36,661 nucleotides of DNA from Sinorhizobium saheli (GCF_001651875.1 NZ_LNQB01000047.1:1-36661); one strand, 5' to 3'; counted from the first letter of the stretch, positions 7,519-18,046 are shown. Translations and numbers: made by a program. Notes: generated by a model not told the origin, from the letters alone.

Positions 7519-7586
7519 ACGGCAGGCATGCTGGAGCCCCGCAGCGGCGCCTGGGCGCTTTGACGACAGACACCTGCCGCCCGACA
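7519..7586 (+). ncRNA. candidate ybhL-type leader RNA
   Basis: CGGCAGG (7520-7526) pairs with CCTGCCG (7573-7579), enclosing a smaller hairpin AGCG (7543-7546) with CGCT (7556-7559). The element ends about 40 bases before the start codon of a Bax-inhibitor/YbhL-family gene. A conserved ybhL RNA motif has been described in alphaproteobacteria upstream of exactly this gene family. I cannot align to the published covariance model, so the assignment rests on position, size and one long-range stem. Confidence 0.45.
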
Positions 7587-7620
7587 CCGTAACTTCAACC
7601 GGGGCTTGAAAGAGGAAACA

Positions 7621-8367
7621 ATGGCTGATCTGAGAAACTACCAAACCCGAATGTCGCCCGCCGGCGCTCAGGCGGGTGCCGTGATCGACGAAGGCCTTCG
7701 CGCTTACATGCTGAAGGTCTACAACCTGATGGCCCTCGGCCTGGCGATCACCGGCGTGGCAGCTTACCTGACGTTCCAGATGGCGTTTTCGGATGGCCAA
7801 CTGACGGCGTTCGGTCAGGCGATCTACCTGAGCCCGCTCAAGTGGGTGGTGATGCTGGCACCGCTGGCGCTGGTGTTCTTCATGAGCTTCCGCATCAATA
7901 GCATGAGCGTCTCCGCCGCCCAGACGACCTTCTGGGTCTACGCGGCGTTGATGGGCCTGTCGCTGTCCTCGATCTTCGTGGTCTTCACCGGCCAGAGCAT
8001 CGTGCAGACGTTCTTCGTGACGGCCGCCTCGTTCGGCGCCCTGTCGCTCTACGGCTACACGACGAAGAAGGATCTCTCCGGCTTCGGCTCGTTCCTGATC
8101 ATGGGCCTCTTCGGCCTGATCATCGCGTCGATCGTCAACATCTTCCTCGCCTCTTCGGCGCTCGGCTTCGCGATCTCGGTGATCGGCGTCCTCATCTTCG
8201 CCGGCCTCACCGCCTACGACACGCAGAAGCTCAAGGAAATGTACTACGAAGGCGATGACGCGCTCGTCGCCGGCCGCAAGGCCATCATGGGCGCGCTGAC
8301 GCTCTACCTCGACTTCATCAACCTCTTCATGTTCCTGCTGCAGTTCCTCGGCAACAAGAACGAGTAG
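7621..8367 (+). CDS. Bax inhibitor-1/YccA (YbhL-like) family membrane protein
   Basis: A 248-residue integral membrane protein of the BI-1/UPF0005 family, with about seven transmembrane segments spread from residue 30 to the C terminus. Family hallmarks are the GLAITGVAAY first helix, LMGLSLSSIF in the middle, and the GLTAYDTQKLKEMYYE loop with its conserved acidic residues before the last hydrophobic segment. Bacterial members behave as pH-sensitive calcium leak channels or interact with FtsH; which applies here is not known. AGAGGA precedes ATG 7621. A structured leader lies upstream and a strong terminator follows, so it is a single-gene unit. Confidence 0.93.
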   Translation: MADLRNYQTRMSPAGAQAGAVIDEGLRAYMLKVYNLMALGLAITGVAAYLTFQMAFSDGQLTAFGQAIYLSPLKWVVMLAPLALVFFMSFRINSMSVSAAQTTFWVYAALMGLSLSSIFVVFTGQSIVQTFFVTAASFGALSLYGYTTKKDLSGFGSFLIMGLFGLIIASIVNIFLASSALGFAISVIGVLIFAGLTAYDTQKLKEMYYEGDDALVAGRKAIMGALTLYLDFINLFMFLLQFLGNKNE

Positions 8368-8385
8368 CGCGAACTGGATGGAATG

Positions 8386-8412
8386 AAAAAGGCGGCTTCG
8401 GCCGCCTTTTTT
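8386..8412 (+). terminator. intrinsic terminator after the bax-inhibitor gene
   Basis: AAAAAGGCGGC (8386-8396) pairs with GCCGCCTTTTTT (8401-8412) around a TTCG tetraloop. The A-rich 5' flank makes it potentially bidirectional. Confidence 0.92.
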
Positions 8413-8466
8413 GTTTGGCGCTGATCGATTCGACGCGCTGCATGTCGGGCGAGGGCGCCCACGAGT

Positions 8467-8530
8467 CTCTCCTTCGCCCGCCTGCGGACCGCCTGCGGGG
8501 AGAAGGTGCCGGCAGGCGGATCAGCGGCAT
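8467..8530 (-). repeat. partial RIME-type palindromic element
   Basis: The words CTCCTTCGCCCGCCTGCGG, GCGGGGAGAAGGTGCCGGC and GGCGGATCAGCGG match the half-element seen at 16599-16648 and, inverted, at 36455. The central GCCTGCGG is duplicated. It is a decayed copy lying between two genes. Confidence 0.6.
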
Positions 8531-8532
8531 AG

Positions 8533-8590
8533 AGCCGGATGCGCTTACATGTGTTCGCGCCACCGCTCTATCTGTTTGTTTTTGCGCTCC
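8533..8590 (-). repeat. rhizobial interspersed repeat, copy 2
   Basis: Read on the minus strand this carries CAAACAGATAGAGCGGTGG, GCGCGAACA and ATGTAAGCGCATCCGGCTC in the same order and spacing as the copy at 2103-2151. It ends just before the stop codon of the DUF2794 gene and directly beside a partial RIME, so two repeat families are fused here. Confidence 0.7.
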
Positions 8591-8602
8591 AAGGCGATGC
8601 GC

Positions 8603-9007
8603 TCAGATTTCGACGAGCTTCAGCACCTTGTCGAAAACCTTGAGCACCTGGGCGAGCTCCTGGCCGCGCTTCAGGATCGTGCCGTGGGCGTTGAGCACGC
8701 TGTAGGCGCCTTGCTTGGCGGCGAGCTTCGGGTTCTTCTCGATCCGGTAGAGAGGCGCCTCGCCGGAGCGTTTGAACACCGAGAACACGGCCCGATCCTT
8801 CAGGTGGTCTATTGCGTAGTCGCGCCATTCGCCCTCACCCACCATGCGGCCGTAGAGCCTGAGGATGAGGTCGAGCTCGCGGCGGTGGAAGGTGACGGGC
8901 GGGGGGTTCTTGGATTTCTTGTATTCATGAAGATCGACGACCACCTCGGAGGTGGTCTGGCCGTGGTGACGCGCTTCGCCTCGCGGCAAATCCGTTTGAT
9001 CGGTCAT
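8603..9007 (-). CDS. DUF2794 domain-containing protein
   Basis: A 134-residue cytosolic protein of the DUF2794 family, restricted to alphaproteobacteria and without known function. The conserved block begins near VTFHRRELDLILRLYGRMV, continues through EWRDYAIDHLKDRAVFSVF and the RIEKNPKLA stretch, and ends with a helix LAQVLKVFDKVLKLV. The first 30 residues are polar and His-rich. I chose ATG 9007; a GTG at 9040 would add 11 residues. Its 3' end abuts a repeat cluster. Nothing in the neighbourhood indicates a pathway. Confidence 0.85.
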   Translation of the reverse strand: MTDQTDLPRGEARHHGQTTSEVVVDLHEYKKSKNPPPVTFHRRELDLILRLYGRMVGEGEWRDYAIDHLKDRAVFSVFKRSGEAPLYRIEKNPKLAAKQGAYSVLNAHGTILKRGQELAQVLKVFDKVLKLVEI

Positions 9008-9503
9008 CGGCAATTCGGCCTTCTGATGTGACAGGACCACGACAGTGTGCCTCAGGTGAGGCGAAAAGCAAGCCGGAAGCTGTTGATCAATGCCCGCAAT
9101 TCTTGCCGCTGCCGCAATTCAGTCAAATCGCCGCCCCAATTCATCGCAACACTCCGACCGCTGCCGGACAGAGTCGTTGCCACCGTATGTCCGGGCAGGC
9201 GCCGTGCTGCGGGAGGTTCTCGAACGCAGACACGGCCGGTTCGGTCCGGTAACTTCGAACCCTCAGCCCCAGCCCCTCGATGCTGCCGGGCCGAACCACC
9301 CCCTCCGCGCGAATTCCGCGCCTTGCGGATATCCGTCGCAACTGCCCTTCATCCGCCCTGCCGGGCACCTTCTTCCCGCAAGCGGGGCGAAGGAGAGCCG
9401 CGGCGTCCGCCTAAAATCCCCTCTCCCCACCTGCGGCGAGAGAGTTAGGGTGAGGGACATGGATGACCGCGGCTTCGCCTGTCCGCGGTGAGAAATCCCA
9501 AAC
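9008..9503. other. intergenic region holding a RIME
   Basis: These 496 bases have no gene I can support. The part at 9344-9458 is a complete RIME-type element, listed separately. The remaining 9008-9343 shows only chance reading frames without ribosome binding sites and should include the promoter of the DUF2794 gene. Confidence 0.5.
9344..9458 (+). repeat. RIME-type palindromic mosaic element
   Basis: About 115 bases beginning GCCCTTCATCCGCCCTGCC and ending GAGTTAGGGTGAGGGAC. Two hairpin-forming halves can be seen (CTTCTTCCCGCAAGCGGGG and CCCTCTCCCCACCTGCGGCG). It is diverged from the copy at 36455-36568 but co-linear with it along its length. RIME elements are known intergenic repeats of Rhizobium and Sinorhizobium. 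Confidence 0.8.
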
Positions 9504-10277
9504 CTAAAGCTTGCCCTGCGGCCCTGCGAGCAGCGTTGCGGCACCGATGATTGCTCCCGGCGTTTCCTTGTCCTTCATCGACTGCAGCAGCACCGCGCAA
9601 CCGCTGTTGCCCTGGCCGTCCATCAGGACCGAGGCCGGCAGCGTGAACTGCTCGGGCTTGCCCTCCCACATGCCGATCGTCTGGATGTCGCGCACCGCGT
9701 GCCAGTAGGCGATCTCTCGGCCGCTGTTCTCGCCCTTCTCGACCCGGACCACCTTGGCCCGGTCGAAATAGACGACGACGACATTTGCGCGGCCCTGCCC
9801 GGCGCCGACCTTGATCGAGATCTCGTCGCCGCCGATCGAGGCGTCGACCGGCACTAAGAGGCCCTTGCCGCCGTCGCTCATCGCCTGCAGGCGGGTCCTG
9901 ATCGCCTGCAGGTCGGAGCCGTTCGCATGATCGCGGCCGTTGAGTATCGCTTGGGGCGTATAGACGCCGTAGCGGCCGAGCATCCGGGCATAGGCATATT
10001 GCCGCTCGGTGTTTTCCTTCGACGCAAGCGTGTCCGCCCAGCCGAGATAGTTCCAGTAGTCGACGTGATAGGCGAGCGCGACGACATCGCCCTCGTCGAC
10101 GAGCTTCTTGAGCGCCGCGTCCGCGGGCGGGCAGGATGAACAACCCTGACTGGTGAAGAGTTCGACGACGCCCTTCAGCGCCTTGCCGTCATCCGCCATG
10201 GCGGCGCCGCAGACGGCACCCAAAAAACCGGCCGTCAGGGCGAGACGTCGGATCATTGGCTTGCGGGCGGCGGTCAT
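9504..10277 (-). CDS. DUF1223 family secreted thioredoxin-like protein
   Basis: A 257-residue exported protein of the DUF1223 family. A signal peptide covers about residues 8-28 (IRRLALTAGFLGAVCGAAMA). The mature part begins with VELFTSQGCSSCPPAD, a CSSC redox-like motif (C46, C49), followed by a thioredoxin-fold-like region with HVDYWNYLGW and YTPQAILNG. The second half is a beta-rich domain. The family is common in alphaproteobacteria, with a predicted redox role in the periplasm but no proven substrate. An internal ATG at 10256 would also give a normal signal peptide, so the start is uncertain by seven residues. The cytochrome c maturation genes, which need periplasmic thiol chemistry, lie 3 kb away. 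Confidence 0.88.
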   Translation of the reverse strand: MTAARKPMIRRLALTAGFLGAVCGAAMADDGKALKGVVELFTSQGCSSCPPADAALKKLVDEGDVVALAYHVDYWNYLGWADTLASKENTERQYAYARMLGRYGVYTPQAILNGRDHANGSDLQAIRTRLQAMSDGGKGLLVPVDASIGGDEISIKVGAGQGRANVVVVYFDRAKVVRVEKGENSGREIAYWHAVRDIQTIGMWEGKPEQFTLPASVLMDGQGNSGCAVLLQSMKDKETPGAIIGAATLLAGPQGKL

Positions 10278-10457
10278 GGCGTCACTGTTCGTTTCCGTTT
10301 GGCGCTCTCGCGAGAGTTTCTACATACGACGCCGGCCTTTCAACGCAAAGTCACGTTGGAGTGACCTCGCGGGGGCTGGGGAAAAGTGAACTGCCGTGAT
10401 TGCGGGTGAGGCGTCCGGAGATGCCGCCGCTGGAGCCAGGAACCGGCGGGCATGACA

Positions 10458-10487
10458 AAGCCGGGGCATCGTTCGACGCCCCGGCTT
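10458..10487 (-). terminator. probable acnA terminator
   Basis: AAGCCGGGGC (10458-10467) pairs perfectly with GCCCCGGCTT (10478-10487) about 20 bases beyond the acnA stop codon. On the minus strand the stem ends in a short T-run (TTTG), so termination may be only partial. Confidence 0.65.
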
Positions 10488-10505
10488 CCATAACGCTTCT
10501 GCCGA

Positions 10506-13196
<2,691 letters not shown>

Positions 13197-13303
13197 TGGA
13201 AATACCCCGTTCCGTCTGATCGCCAAAAACTGACGTACGAACGCCCGAGCGCTTGTGCGGCGCGAAATGGGATGCGGGTGCGGCCATTTCCGCTGTCCGT
13301 ACG

Positions 13304-13318
13304 TGGAATGTCATTCCA
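13304..13318. promoter_or_regulatory. palindrome TGGAATG-T-CATTCCA in the acnA-ccmA gap
   Basis: A perfect seven-base inverted repeat with a single central base. It lies about 110 bases before acnA and 150 before ccmA. A second inverted pair, ACGTACG (about 13233) and CGTACGT (about 13298), flanks the region. The form suits a dimeric regulator, but I cannot match it to a known operator. Confidence 0.4.
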
Positions 13319-13465
13319 TGTTCGGCGCAAGGATGAAATTCACGCCGACCGCTGGCGTGTTGGCCGCCTTATAGATAATTTCTCCAAATCGTGCCAGACC
13401 AACCAAGGTGCAATCGGAACTTTTTTTGCTCTGCGAAAAGACGCGCGAAGGGAAGCGGAAAATTC

Positions 13466-14089
13466 ATGCGCCTGCTGGCTGAAGGTTTGAGTGCAAGGCG
13501 CGGCGAGGACCTGATTTTCCACGATATTTCCTTTGTCCTTGCCGCCGGTGAGGCCCTCGTGGTGACGGGGCCGAACGGCTCCGGCAAGTCGACGCTGCTG
13601 CGCGTTCTGGCAGGCCTGCTCGGGGCCGAATCGGGCCGCATCCACCTCGAGGGCGGGCCCCCGGGCTTCGAGCATCCGCACGAGCTCAGCCACTATCTCG
13701 GCCATCGCAACGCAATGAAGCGGGAACTGACGGTCGAGGAGAATCTCTCCTTCTGGCAGCGGTTCCTCGGCGATTCGCCGGGCGGCGCCGGCATCGCTCT
13801 CGATGCGGCGGCCGAGGCGGTCGGGCTTGCCGGCATCACCCATCTGCCCTTCGGCTATCTGTCCGCCGGCCAGCAGCGGCGCATGGCGATGGCGAAGCTT
13901 CTCGTCGCCTATCGGCCGATCTGGCTCCTCGACGAGCCGACGGCGGCACTCGACGCCGGCGCCGACCGGCTCTTTGCCGGGCTCGTCGCGACCCATCTCG
14001 ATCGCGGCGGCATCGTCATCGCCGCCACCCACCAGCCGCTCGGCATCGAGCGCACGAAGGCGCTGCAGATGACGGGATTCGTCCATTGA
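13466..14089 (+). CDS. ccmA: cytochrome c biogenesis heme exporter ATPase CcmA
   Basis: A 207-residue ABC ATPase that works with CcmB, CcmC and CcmD in system I cytochrome c maturation, releasing holo-CcmE from the CcmC-heme complex. Walker A is GPNGSGKS (35-42), the signature is LSAGQQRR, Walker B is IWLLDEPTAALD, and the switch His is in ATHQPL. I chose ATG 13466, which gives the usual length. The stop codon overlaps the TTG start of ccmB. It begins the run ccmA-ccmB-ccmC-ccmD-ccmG; ccmE, F and H are not in the window. Confidence 0.95.
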   Translation: MRLLAEGLSARRGEDLIFHDISFVLAAGEALVVTGPNGSGKSTLLRVLAGLLGAESGRIHLEGGPPGFEHPHELSHYLGHRNAMKRELTVEENLSFWQRFLGDSPGGAGIALDAAAEAVGLAGITHLPFGYLSAGQQRRMAMAKLLVAYRPIWLLDEPTAALDAGADRLFAGLVATHLDRGGIVIAATHQPLGIERTKALQMTGFVH

Positions 14090-14745
14090 TCGCCCTGTTC
14101 TTCCGCGACCTGAAGCTTTCCGTGCGCGCCGGCGGCGGCGCGATGATCGGTGTGCTCTTCTTCATGACGGTCGTCGCCGTCATCCCCTTCGGCGTCGGCC
14201 CCGATCTCAACCTTTTGGCCCGCATCGGCCCGGCGATCCTCTGGATCGGCGCGCTGCTTGCCGCGCTCCTCGGTCTCGACCGGCTCTTCCAGGCGGAGCG
14301 CGAGGACGGCTCGCTCGACCTGCTGCTGATGCAGGAGACGCCGCTCCTCCTTACGGTTTTCGTCAAATGCGCCGCCCATTGGGCCGCGACCGGCCTGCCG
14401 CTGGTGATCGCCTCGCCCTTTCTCGGCCTTTTCATGAACATGGACGAGCGGGCGATCGGCGCCACCATGCTGACCCTTCTCGGCGGGACGCCGGCGATCA
14501 CCCTGATCGGCGCGGTCGGCGCCGCCGTTGCCGTGGCGCTGCCGCGCGGCGGGCTGCTCGTCTCGATCCTGGTGCTGCCGCTCGCGATCCCGGTGCTGAT
14601 CTTCGGGGTCAGCGCCACCTATGCGGCAGTCGAGGATCCCGCCCCCTTCCTGCCGCCCTTCATGATCTTGATGGCGATAACTCTGTTCTTTGCGGTGATC
14701 GGACCGGTGGCGGCCGCGGCCGCCTTGCGGCACTCGGCCGACTGA
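14086..14745 (+). CDS. ccmB: heme exporter permease CcmB
   Basis: A 219-residue inner-membrane protein with about six transmembrane segments (first at about 18-38, last at about 190-212), the membrane partner of CcmA. Family features include the N-terminal FFRDLKLSVRAGG and the LFQAEREDGSLDLLL loop. The start codon is TTG 14086, overlapping the ccmA stop as TTGA, which implies coupled translation. No other start gives the normal length. A 160-base gap follows before ccmC, although the last three genes of the cluster overlap. Confidence 0.95.
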   Translation: MIALFFRDLKLSVRAGGGAMIGVLFFMTVVAVIPFGVGPDLNLLARIGPAILWIGALLAALLGLDRLFQAEREDGSLDLLLMQETPLLLTVFVKCAAHWAATGLPLVIASPFLGLFMNMDERAIGATMLTLLGGTPAITLIGAVGAAVAVALPRGGLLVSILVLPLAIPVLIFGVSATYAAVEDPAPFLPPFMILMAITLFFAVIGPVAAAAALRHSAD

Positions 14746-14803
14746 TTTCACGCGACAGAAGGGCCGAAGACGTGAAATTGGCGTGATCTGACGCTATCGT
14801 GAT

Positions 14804-14827
14804 CTGCAGCGATCGAAGGCGCTGCAG
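14804..14827. promoter_or_regulatory. hairpin in the ccmB-ccmC gap
   Basis: CTGCAGCG (14804-14811) pairs perfectly with CGCTGCAG (14820-14827) around an eight-base loop. It lies between ccmB and ccmC without a T-run. It could limit read-through, protect the mRNA, or be a leftover of a dispersed repeat. Confidence 0.4.
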
Positions 14828-14905
14828 CGGCCTTTGCGCGCGCGAAGGACGTGCGGCACTTTAGGTCAATTGCCGAAGGGGGTCCTTCCGCGGTAAAGAG
14901 CCGAC

Positions 14906-15676
14906 ATGAGCGAAAACAGCATGGCCATCCGCAAACTCGGCGATCTCGCCAACCCGACCCGGTTCCTGGCGCTGGCGGAGCGCGTCCTGCCCTGGTTCGC
15001 CGCCTTGAGCGCCCTGTTCCTTTCGGTCGGCCTGTGGCTCTCCTTCACCACCGAGGGCGACTACCAGCAGGGCGAGACCGTGCGCATCATGTATGTGCAC
15101 GTGCCCGCGGCCTGGCTGTCGATGATGTGCTACACGGTGATGGCGGTCTCGGCGCTCGGCACGCTCGTCTGGCGCCATCCGCTGGCCGACGTCTCGGCGA
15201 GGGCCGCCGCACCGATCGGCGCCGCCTTCACCTTCCTCGCGCTCGTCACCGGTTCGCTCTGGGGCAAGCCGATGTGGGGAACCTGGTGGGTATGGGACGC
15301 GCGGCTGACCTCCGTCTTCGTGCTCTTCCTCATGTATCTCGGGCTGATCGCGCTCAACCGCGCCATGGAGGACCCCAGCCGCTCGGCCCGCGTGTCGGCG
15401 GTGCTGGTGCTTGTCGGCTTCGTCAACATCCCGATCATCAAGTTCTCCGTCGAATGGTGGAACACGCTGCACCAGCCGGCGAGCGTCATGCGGCTCGACG
15501 GACCGACGATCGATCCGGAATTCCTGCGTCCCCTCCTCGTCATGGCGATCGGCTTCACGCTCCTGTTCTTCACGCTGCACATCGCCGCCATGCGCAACGA
15601 GGTCTGGCGCCGCCGGGTGACGTCGCTCCGGCGCCAGGCGGCCCGCAATGCCGGCCGGGAGACGCTTGCGCCATGA
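14906..15676 (+). CDS. ccmC: heme exporter protein CcmC
   Basis: A 256-residue inner-membrane protein that presents heme to the chaperone CcmE. It has six transmembrane segments and the diagnostic tryptophan-rich periplasmic motif WGTWWVWDARLTS, plus two conserved heme-ligand histidines in the flanking periplasmic loops (within MYVHVPAAWLS and NTLHQPASVM). ATG 14906 is the usual start. The stop codon overlaps the ATG of ccmD (ATGA). Confidence 0.96.
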   Translation: MSENSMAIRKLGDLANPTRFLALAERVLPWFAALSALFLSVGLWLSFTTEGDYQQGETVRIMYVHVPAAWLSMMCYTVMAVSALGTLVWRHPLADVSARAAAPIGAAFTFLALVTGSLWGKPMWGTWWVWDARLTSVFVLFLMYLGLIALNRAMEDPSRSARVSAVLVLVGFVNIPIIKFSVEWWNTLHQPASVMRLDGPTIDPEFLRPLLVMAIGFTLLFFTLHIAAMRNEVWRRRVTSLRRQAARNAGRETLAP

Positions 15677-15849
15677 TGAGCCACGCAGCCTATGTGATCG
15701 CCAGCTACCTGGTCGCCGCCCTGACGGTCGCGGGGCTGGTCCTCTGGGTGGTCGGCGACGGCCGCGCCCGGCGGCGCGAATTGAAGGCGCTCGAAGCGGC
15801 CGGCATTCGCCGCCGCTCCGCGCAAACCGCAGGCGGAGACGATAAATGA
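15673..15849 (+). CDS. ccmD: heme exporter protein CcmD
   Basis: A 58-residue single-pass membrane protein. Residues 5-28 form one transmembrane helix (AAYVIASYLVAALTVAGLVLW is its core region), followed by the positively charged RARRRELKALEAAGI cytoplasmic tail that defines the family. It stabilises the CcmA-B-C complex and helps release holo-CcmE. It overlaps ccmC by four bases at its start and ccmG by four bases at its end, so the three are translated together. ATG 15676 is an alternative start one codon later. Confidence 0.92.
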   Translation: MMSHAAYVIASYLVAALTVAGLVLWVVGDGRARRRELKALEAAGIRRRSAQTAGGDDK

Positions 15850-16457
15850 CGAGCACGCCTGCGCCGCAGCCGGATGAGCGCAAGCCCGGGGCCCTGCGCT
15901 ATCTGCTGACCGCCCTGCCGCTTCTGATCTTCGCTGCCCTGGCGCTGATCTTCTGGAGCCAGCTGAACTCCGGCCGGGACATAAGCGAGATCCCCTCTGC
16001 CCTCATCGGCACCAAGGCGCCCAGGCTCGACTTGCCGCCGCTCGAGGGCGCGACGAATGGCTCGGGCGCGCCGATGCCGGCACTCACCGACGCTGCGGTC
16101 AAGGGCAGGCTGACGCTCGTCAACGTCTGGGCCTCCTGGTGCGTGCCCTGCCGGCAGGAGCATCCGATCATCCTCGAATTGTCGAAGGATCCGCGCTTGA
16201 CCGTCGTCGGGATCAACTACAAGGACCGCAACGACAACGCGCTGCGCTTCCTCGGCGAACTCGGCAATCCCTTTGCGGCAATCGGCGTCGACCCGAACGG
16301 CAGAGCGGCGATCGACTGGGGCGTCTACGGCATTCCCGAGTCCTTCCTCGTCGCCGCCGACGGCACGATCCTCTACAAGCGCGCCGGGCCGTTCGACGAA
16401 AAGACCCTGAGGGAAGGGCTGCTGCCGGCGATCGAGAAGGCACTGGCGGGGTCGTAG
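15846..16457 (+). CDS. ccmG: thiol:disulfide interchange protein CcmG/DsbE (CycY)
   Basis: A 203-residue membrane-anchored periplasmic thioredoxin that reduces apocytochrome c cysteines before heme attachment. An N-terminal transmembrane anchor lies at about 18-38. The active site is WCVPC (C99, C102) in NVWASWCVPCRQEHP. The family-specific GVYGIPESFLVAADGTI segment with the cis-proline follows. ATG 15846 overlaps the ccmD stop codon. The cluster ends here at a large RIME inverted pair. Confidence 0.95.
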   Translation: MTSTPAPQPDERKPGALRYLLTALPLLIFAALALIFWSQLNSGRDISEIPSALIGTKAPRLDLPPLEGATNGSGAPMPALTDAAVKGRLTLVNVWASWCVPCRQEHPIILELSKDPRLTVVGINYKDRNDNALRFLGELGNPFAAIGVDPNGRAAIDWGVYGIPESFLVAADGTILYKRAGPFDEKTLREGLLPAIEKALAGS

Positions 16458-16476
16458 TCGGCTTTCATCCGCATTT

Positions 16477-16648
16477 GCCCCTCATCCGGCCTGCCGGCCA
16501 CCTTCTCCCCGCAGGCGGGGCGAAGGGGACGTGTGGCGCCCCCTCAAACGACATCGCCGGCACTTCTCGCGTTGCGAGGGGCGAGCGGGTGCGGCAGGTC
16601 CCTTCGCCCCGCTTGCGGGGAGAAGGTCGCGGCAGCGGGATGAGGGGC
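16477..16648. repeat. RIME half-elements in inverted orientation
   Basis: The left arm 16477-16529 (GCCCCTCATCCGGCCTGCC... to GCGAAGGGGA) is nearly the reverse complement of the right arm 16599-16648 (TCCCTTCGCCCC... to GGGATGAGGGGC), leaving about 69 bases between them. Each arm also contains its own hairpin around CTCCCCGC-GCGGGG. The pair sits exactly between the convergent ccmG and DUF2585 genes and could act as a bidirectional transcript end. Confidence 0.8.
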
Positions 16649-16664
16649 AAATCCGCGGAAGTCT

Positions 16665-17258
16665 TTAAACCCCCGCCTGCCACGCCTTCACCGCATCGAG
16701 CGGCCAGACGAGCATCAGCACGTTGAGGGTCAGGTTGTCGCGAATGATCCAGCCGGTGAAGAGCTCGAGGACGATCGCGATCACGACCGTCACGGCCACC
16801 GGCAGGCGCGAGGCGATGAGGAAGCCTGCCGCCATGGCGAGCGTATCCATGGTGGAATTCAGGATGCTGTCGCCGAAATAGTCGAGCGAGATCGTCGCAG
16901 AGCGGTAGCGGTTGATCACCATCGGCGTGTTCTCGGCGATCTCCCAGGCGCTCTCGATCACCGTCGCGAGCAGCAGGCGGGCGCTCAAGCGCTTGCCGCG
17001 CAGCAGGAGATAGCCGAGCCCGTAGAACAGGAAGCCGTGGATGATGTGGGACGGCGTGTACCAGTCGGAGATGTGCTGGGAATTGCCGCTGGAATTGACG
17101 ACGCCCTCCCAGAGCTTGACGTAGCCGCATTCGCATATCCACAGCCGCCCCATGAGGTGCTGCGTGAGGATCTGGATGGCGACGACGCCGAGGCAGGCGA
17201 TCAGCCAAATCCAGGTGCTGCGTTGCCTGTTGTCGTCCGTCCCGGCGGCGATCGTCAC
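16665..17258 (-). CDS. UPF0314 (DUF2585) membrane protein
   Basis: A 197-residue membrane protein of the DUF2585/UPF0314 family, found in rhizobia and relatives. It has about five hydrophobic segments (about 16-34, 74-88, 94-108, 136-150, 154-172). Conserved polar stretches between them include [40 protein letters not shown] and [13 protein letters not shown]. The Glu/Asp/His residues in these loops look like metal or catalytic ligands inside the membrane, but no activity is known. The start is GTG 17258, overlapping the ispZ stop codon (GTGA), so it is translated with ispZ. Confidence 0.85.
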   Translation of the reverse strand: MTIAAGTDDNRQRSTWIWLIACLGVVAIQILTQHLMGRLWICECGYVKLWEGVVNSSGNSQHISDWYTPSHIIHGFLFYGLGYLLLRGKRLSARLLLATVIESAWEIAENTPMVINRYRSATISLDYFGDSILNSTMDTLAMAAGFLIASRLPVAVTVVIAIVLELFTGWIIRDNLTLNVLMLVWPLDAVKAWQAGV

Positions 17259-17887
17259 TCGGCACCTTCCTGTTCCAGCGAGTGCTTCATGATCAGCGGC
17301 ATCTGCGCGAGCGTGAAGATGATGGTGATCGGCATCGTGCCCCAGACCTTGAAGGCGACCCAGAAATCGGTCGAGAACGAGCGCCAGACGACCTCGTTCA
17401 AGACGGCGAGGAACAGGAAGAACACGCCCCAGCGGATCGTGAGCTTCCGCCAGCCGTCGTCGTCGAGCTTGAAGGCGGCATGGAAGACATAGCCGAGCAG
17501 CGACTTGCCGAACAGGAGGCCGCCGAGCAGGATCGCGCCGAAGAGCGTGTTGACGATGGTCGGCTTCATCTTGATGAAGGTGTCGTTCTGGAGCCAGAGC
17601 GTCAGCGCGCCGAAGACGAAGACGACGATGCCGGAGACGAGCGGCATCATCGGCAGCGTGCGCGTCATGACCCAGGAGACGAGGAGTGCCGCCGCGGTCG
17701 CCGCCATGAACAGGCCGGTGGCGATGAAGATCGGCCCGCCGAGCTCGGCAAGCACGGGAAAGCGGCTCGCCAGCCAGTCGCCGCGGGAATTGGCGAAGAA
17801 GAAGACCATGAGCGGCCCGAGCTCGAGGATGAGCTTCAGGAGCGGGCTTGCCTCTGTCTTCGGCTTGGCGGCCTCGATTGTCGACAT
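17255..17887 (-). CDS. yciB: inner membrane septation protein A (YciB/IspZ)
   Basis: A 210-residue inner-membrane protein of the YciB (IspZ, intracellular septation A) family, linked in other bacteria to cell-envelope synthesis and septation. The family core is intact: [17 protein letters not shown] near the start, [22 protein letters not shown], the [15 protein letters not shown] helix, and [24 protein letters not shown]. About five to six transmembrane segments. I chose ATG 17887 because AGGA lies seven bases ahead; ATG 17908 would add seven residues. It lies downstream of ftsY on the same strand and overlaps the next gene. Confidence 0.9.
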   Translation of the reverse strand: MSTIEAAKPKTEASPLLKLILELGPLMVFFFANSRGDWLASRFPVLAELGGPIFIATGLFMAATAAALLVSWVMTRTLPMMPLVSGIVVFVFGALTLWLQNDTFIKMKPTIVNTLFGAILLGGLLFGKSLLGYVFHAAFKLDDDGWRKLTIRWGVFFLFLAVLNEVVWRSFSTDFWVAFKVWGTMPITIIFTLAQMPLIMKHSLEQEGAE

Positions 17888-18046
17888 CTGTGGATCCTGT
17901 TCTTGCATATCGCGTCTTCTGGGCGGGATGCGGACGGAACACCGCTTCACGCTTTTCCTCGTCCCGCTCCCTGGCAGCTCATAACACCAGCATTGCGGCA
18001 AAACCATATCAACCGCGGCTTCCGCCGCAAGCGCCGCCTGCGTCCG

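Noticed and set aside
13360..13400. Possible sigma-54 site (TGGCACG on the minus strand) upstream of acnA
   Set aside because: The -12 TTGCW element is absent at the required spacing.
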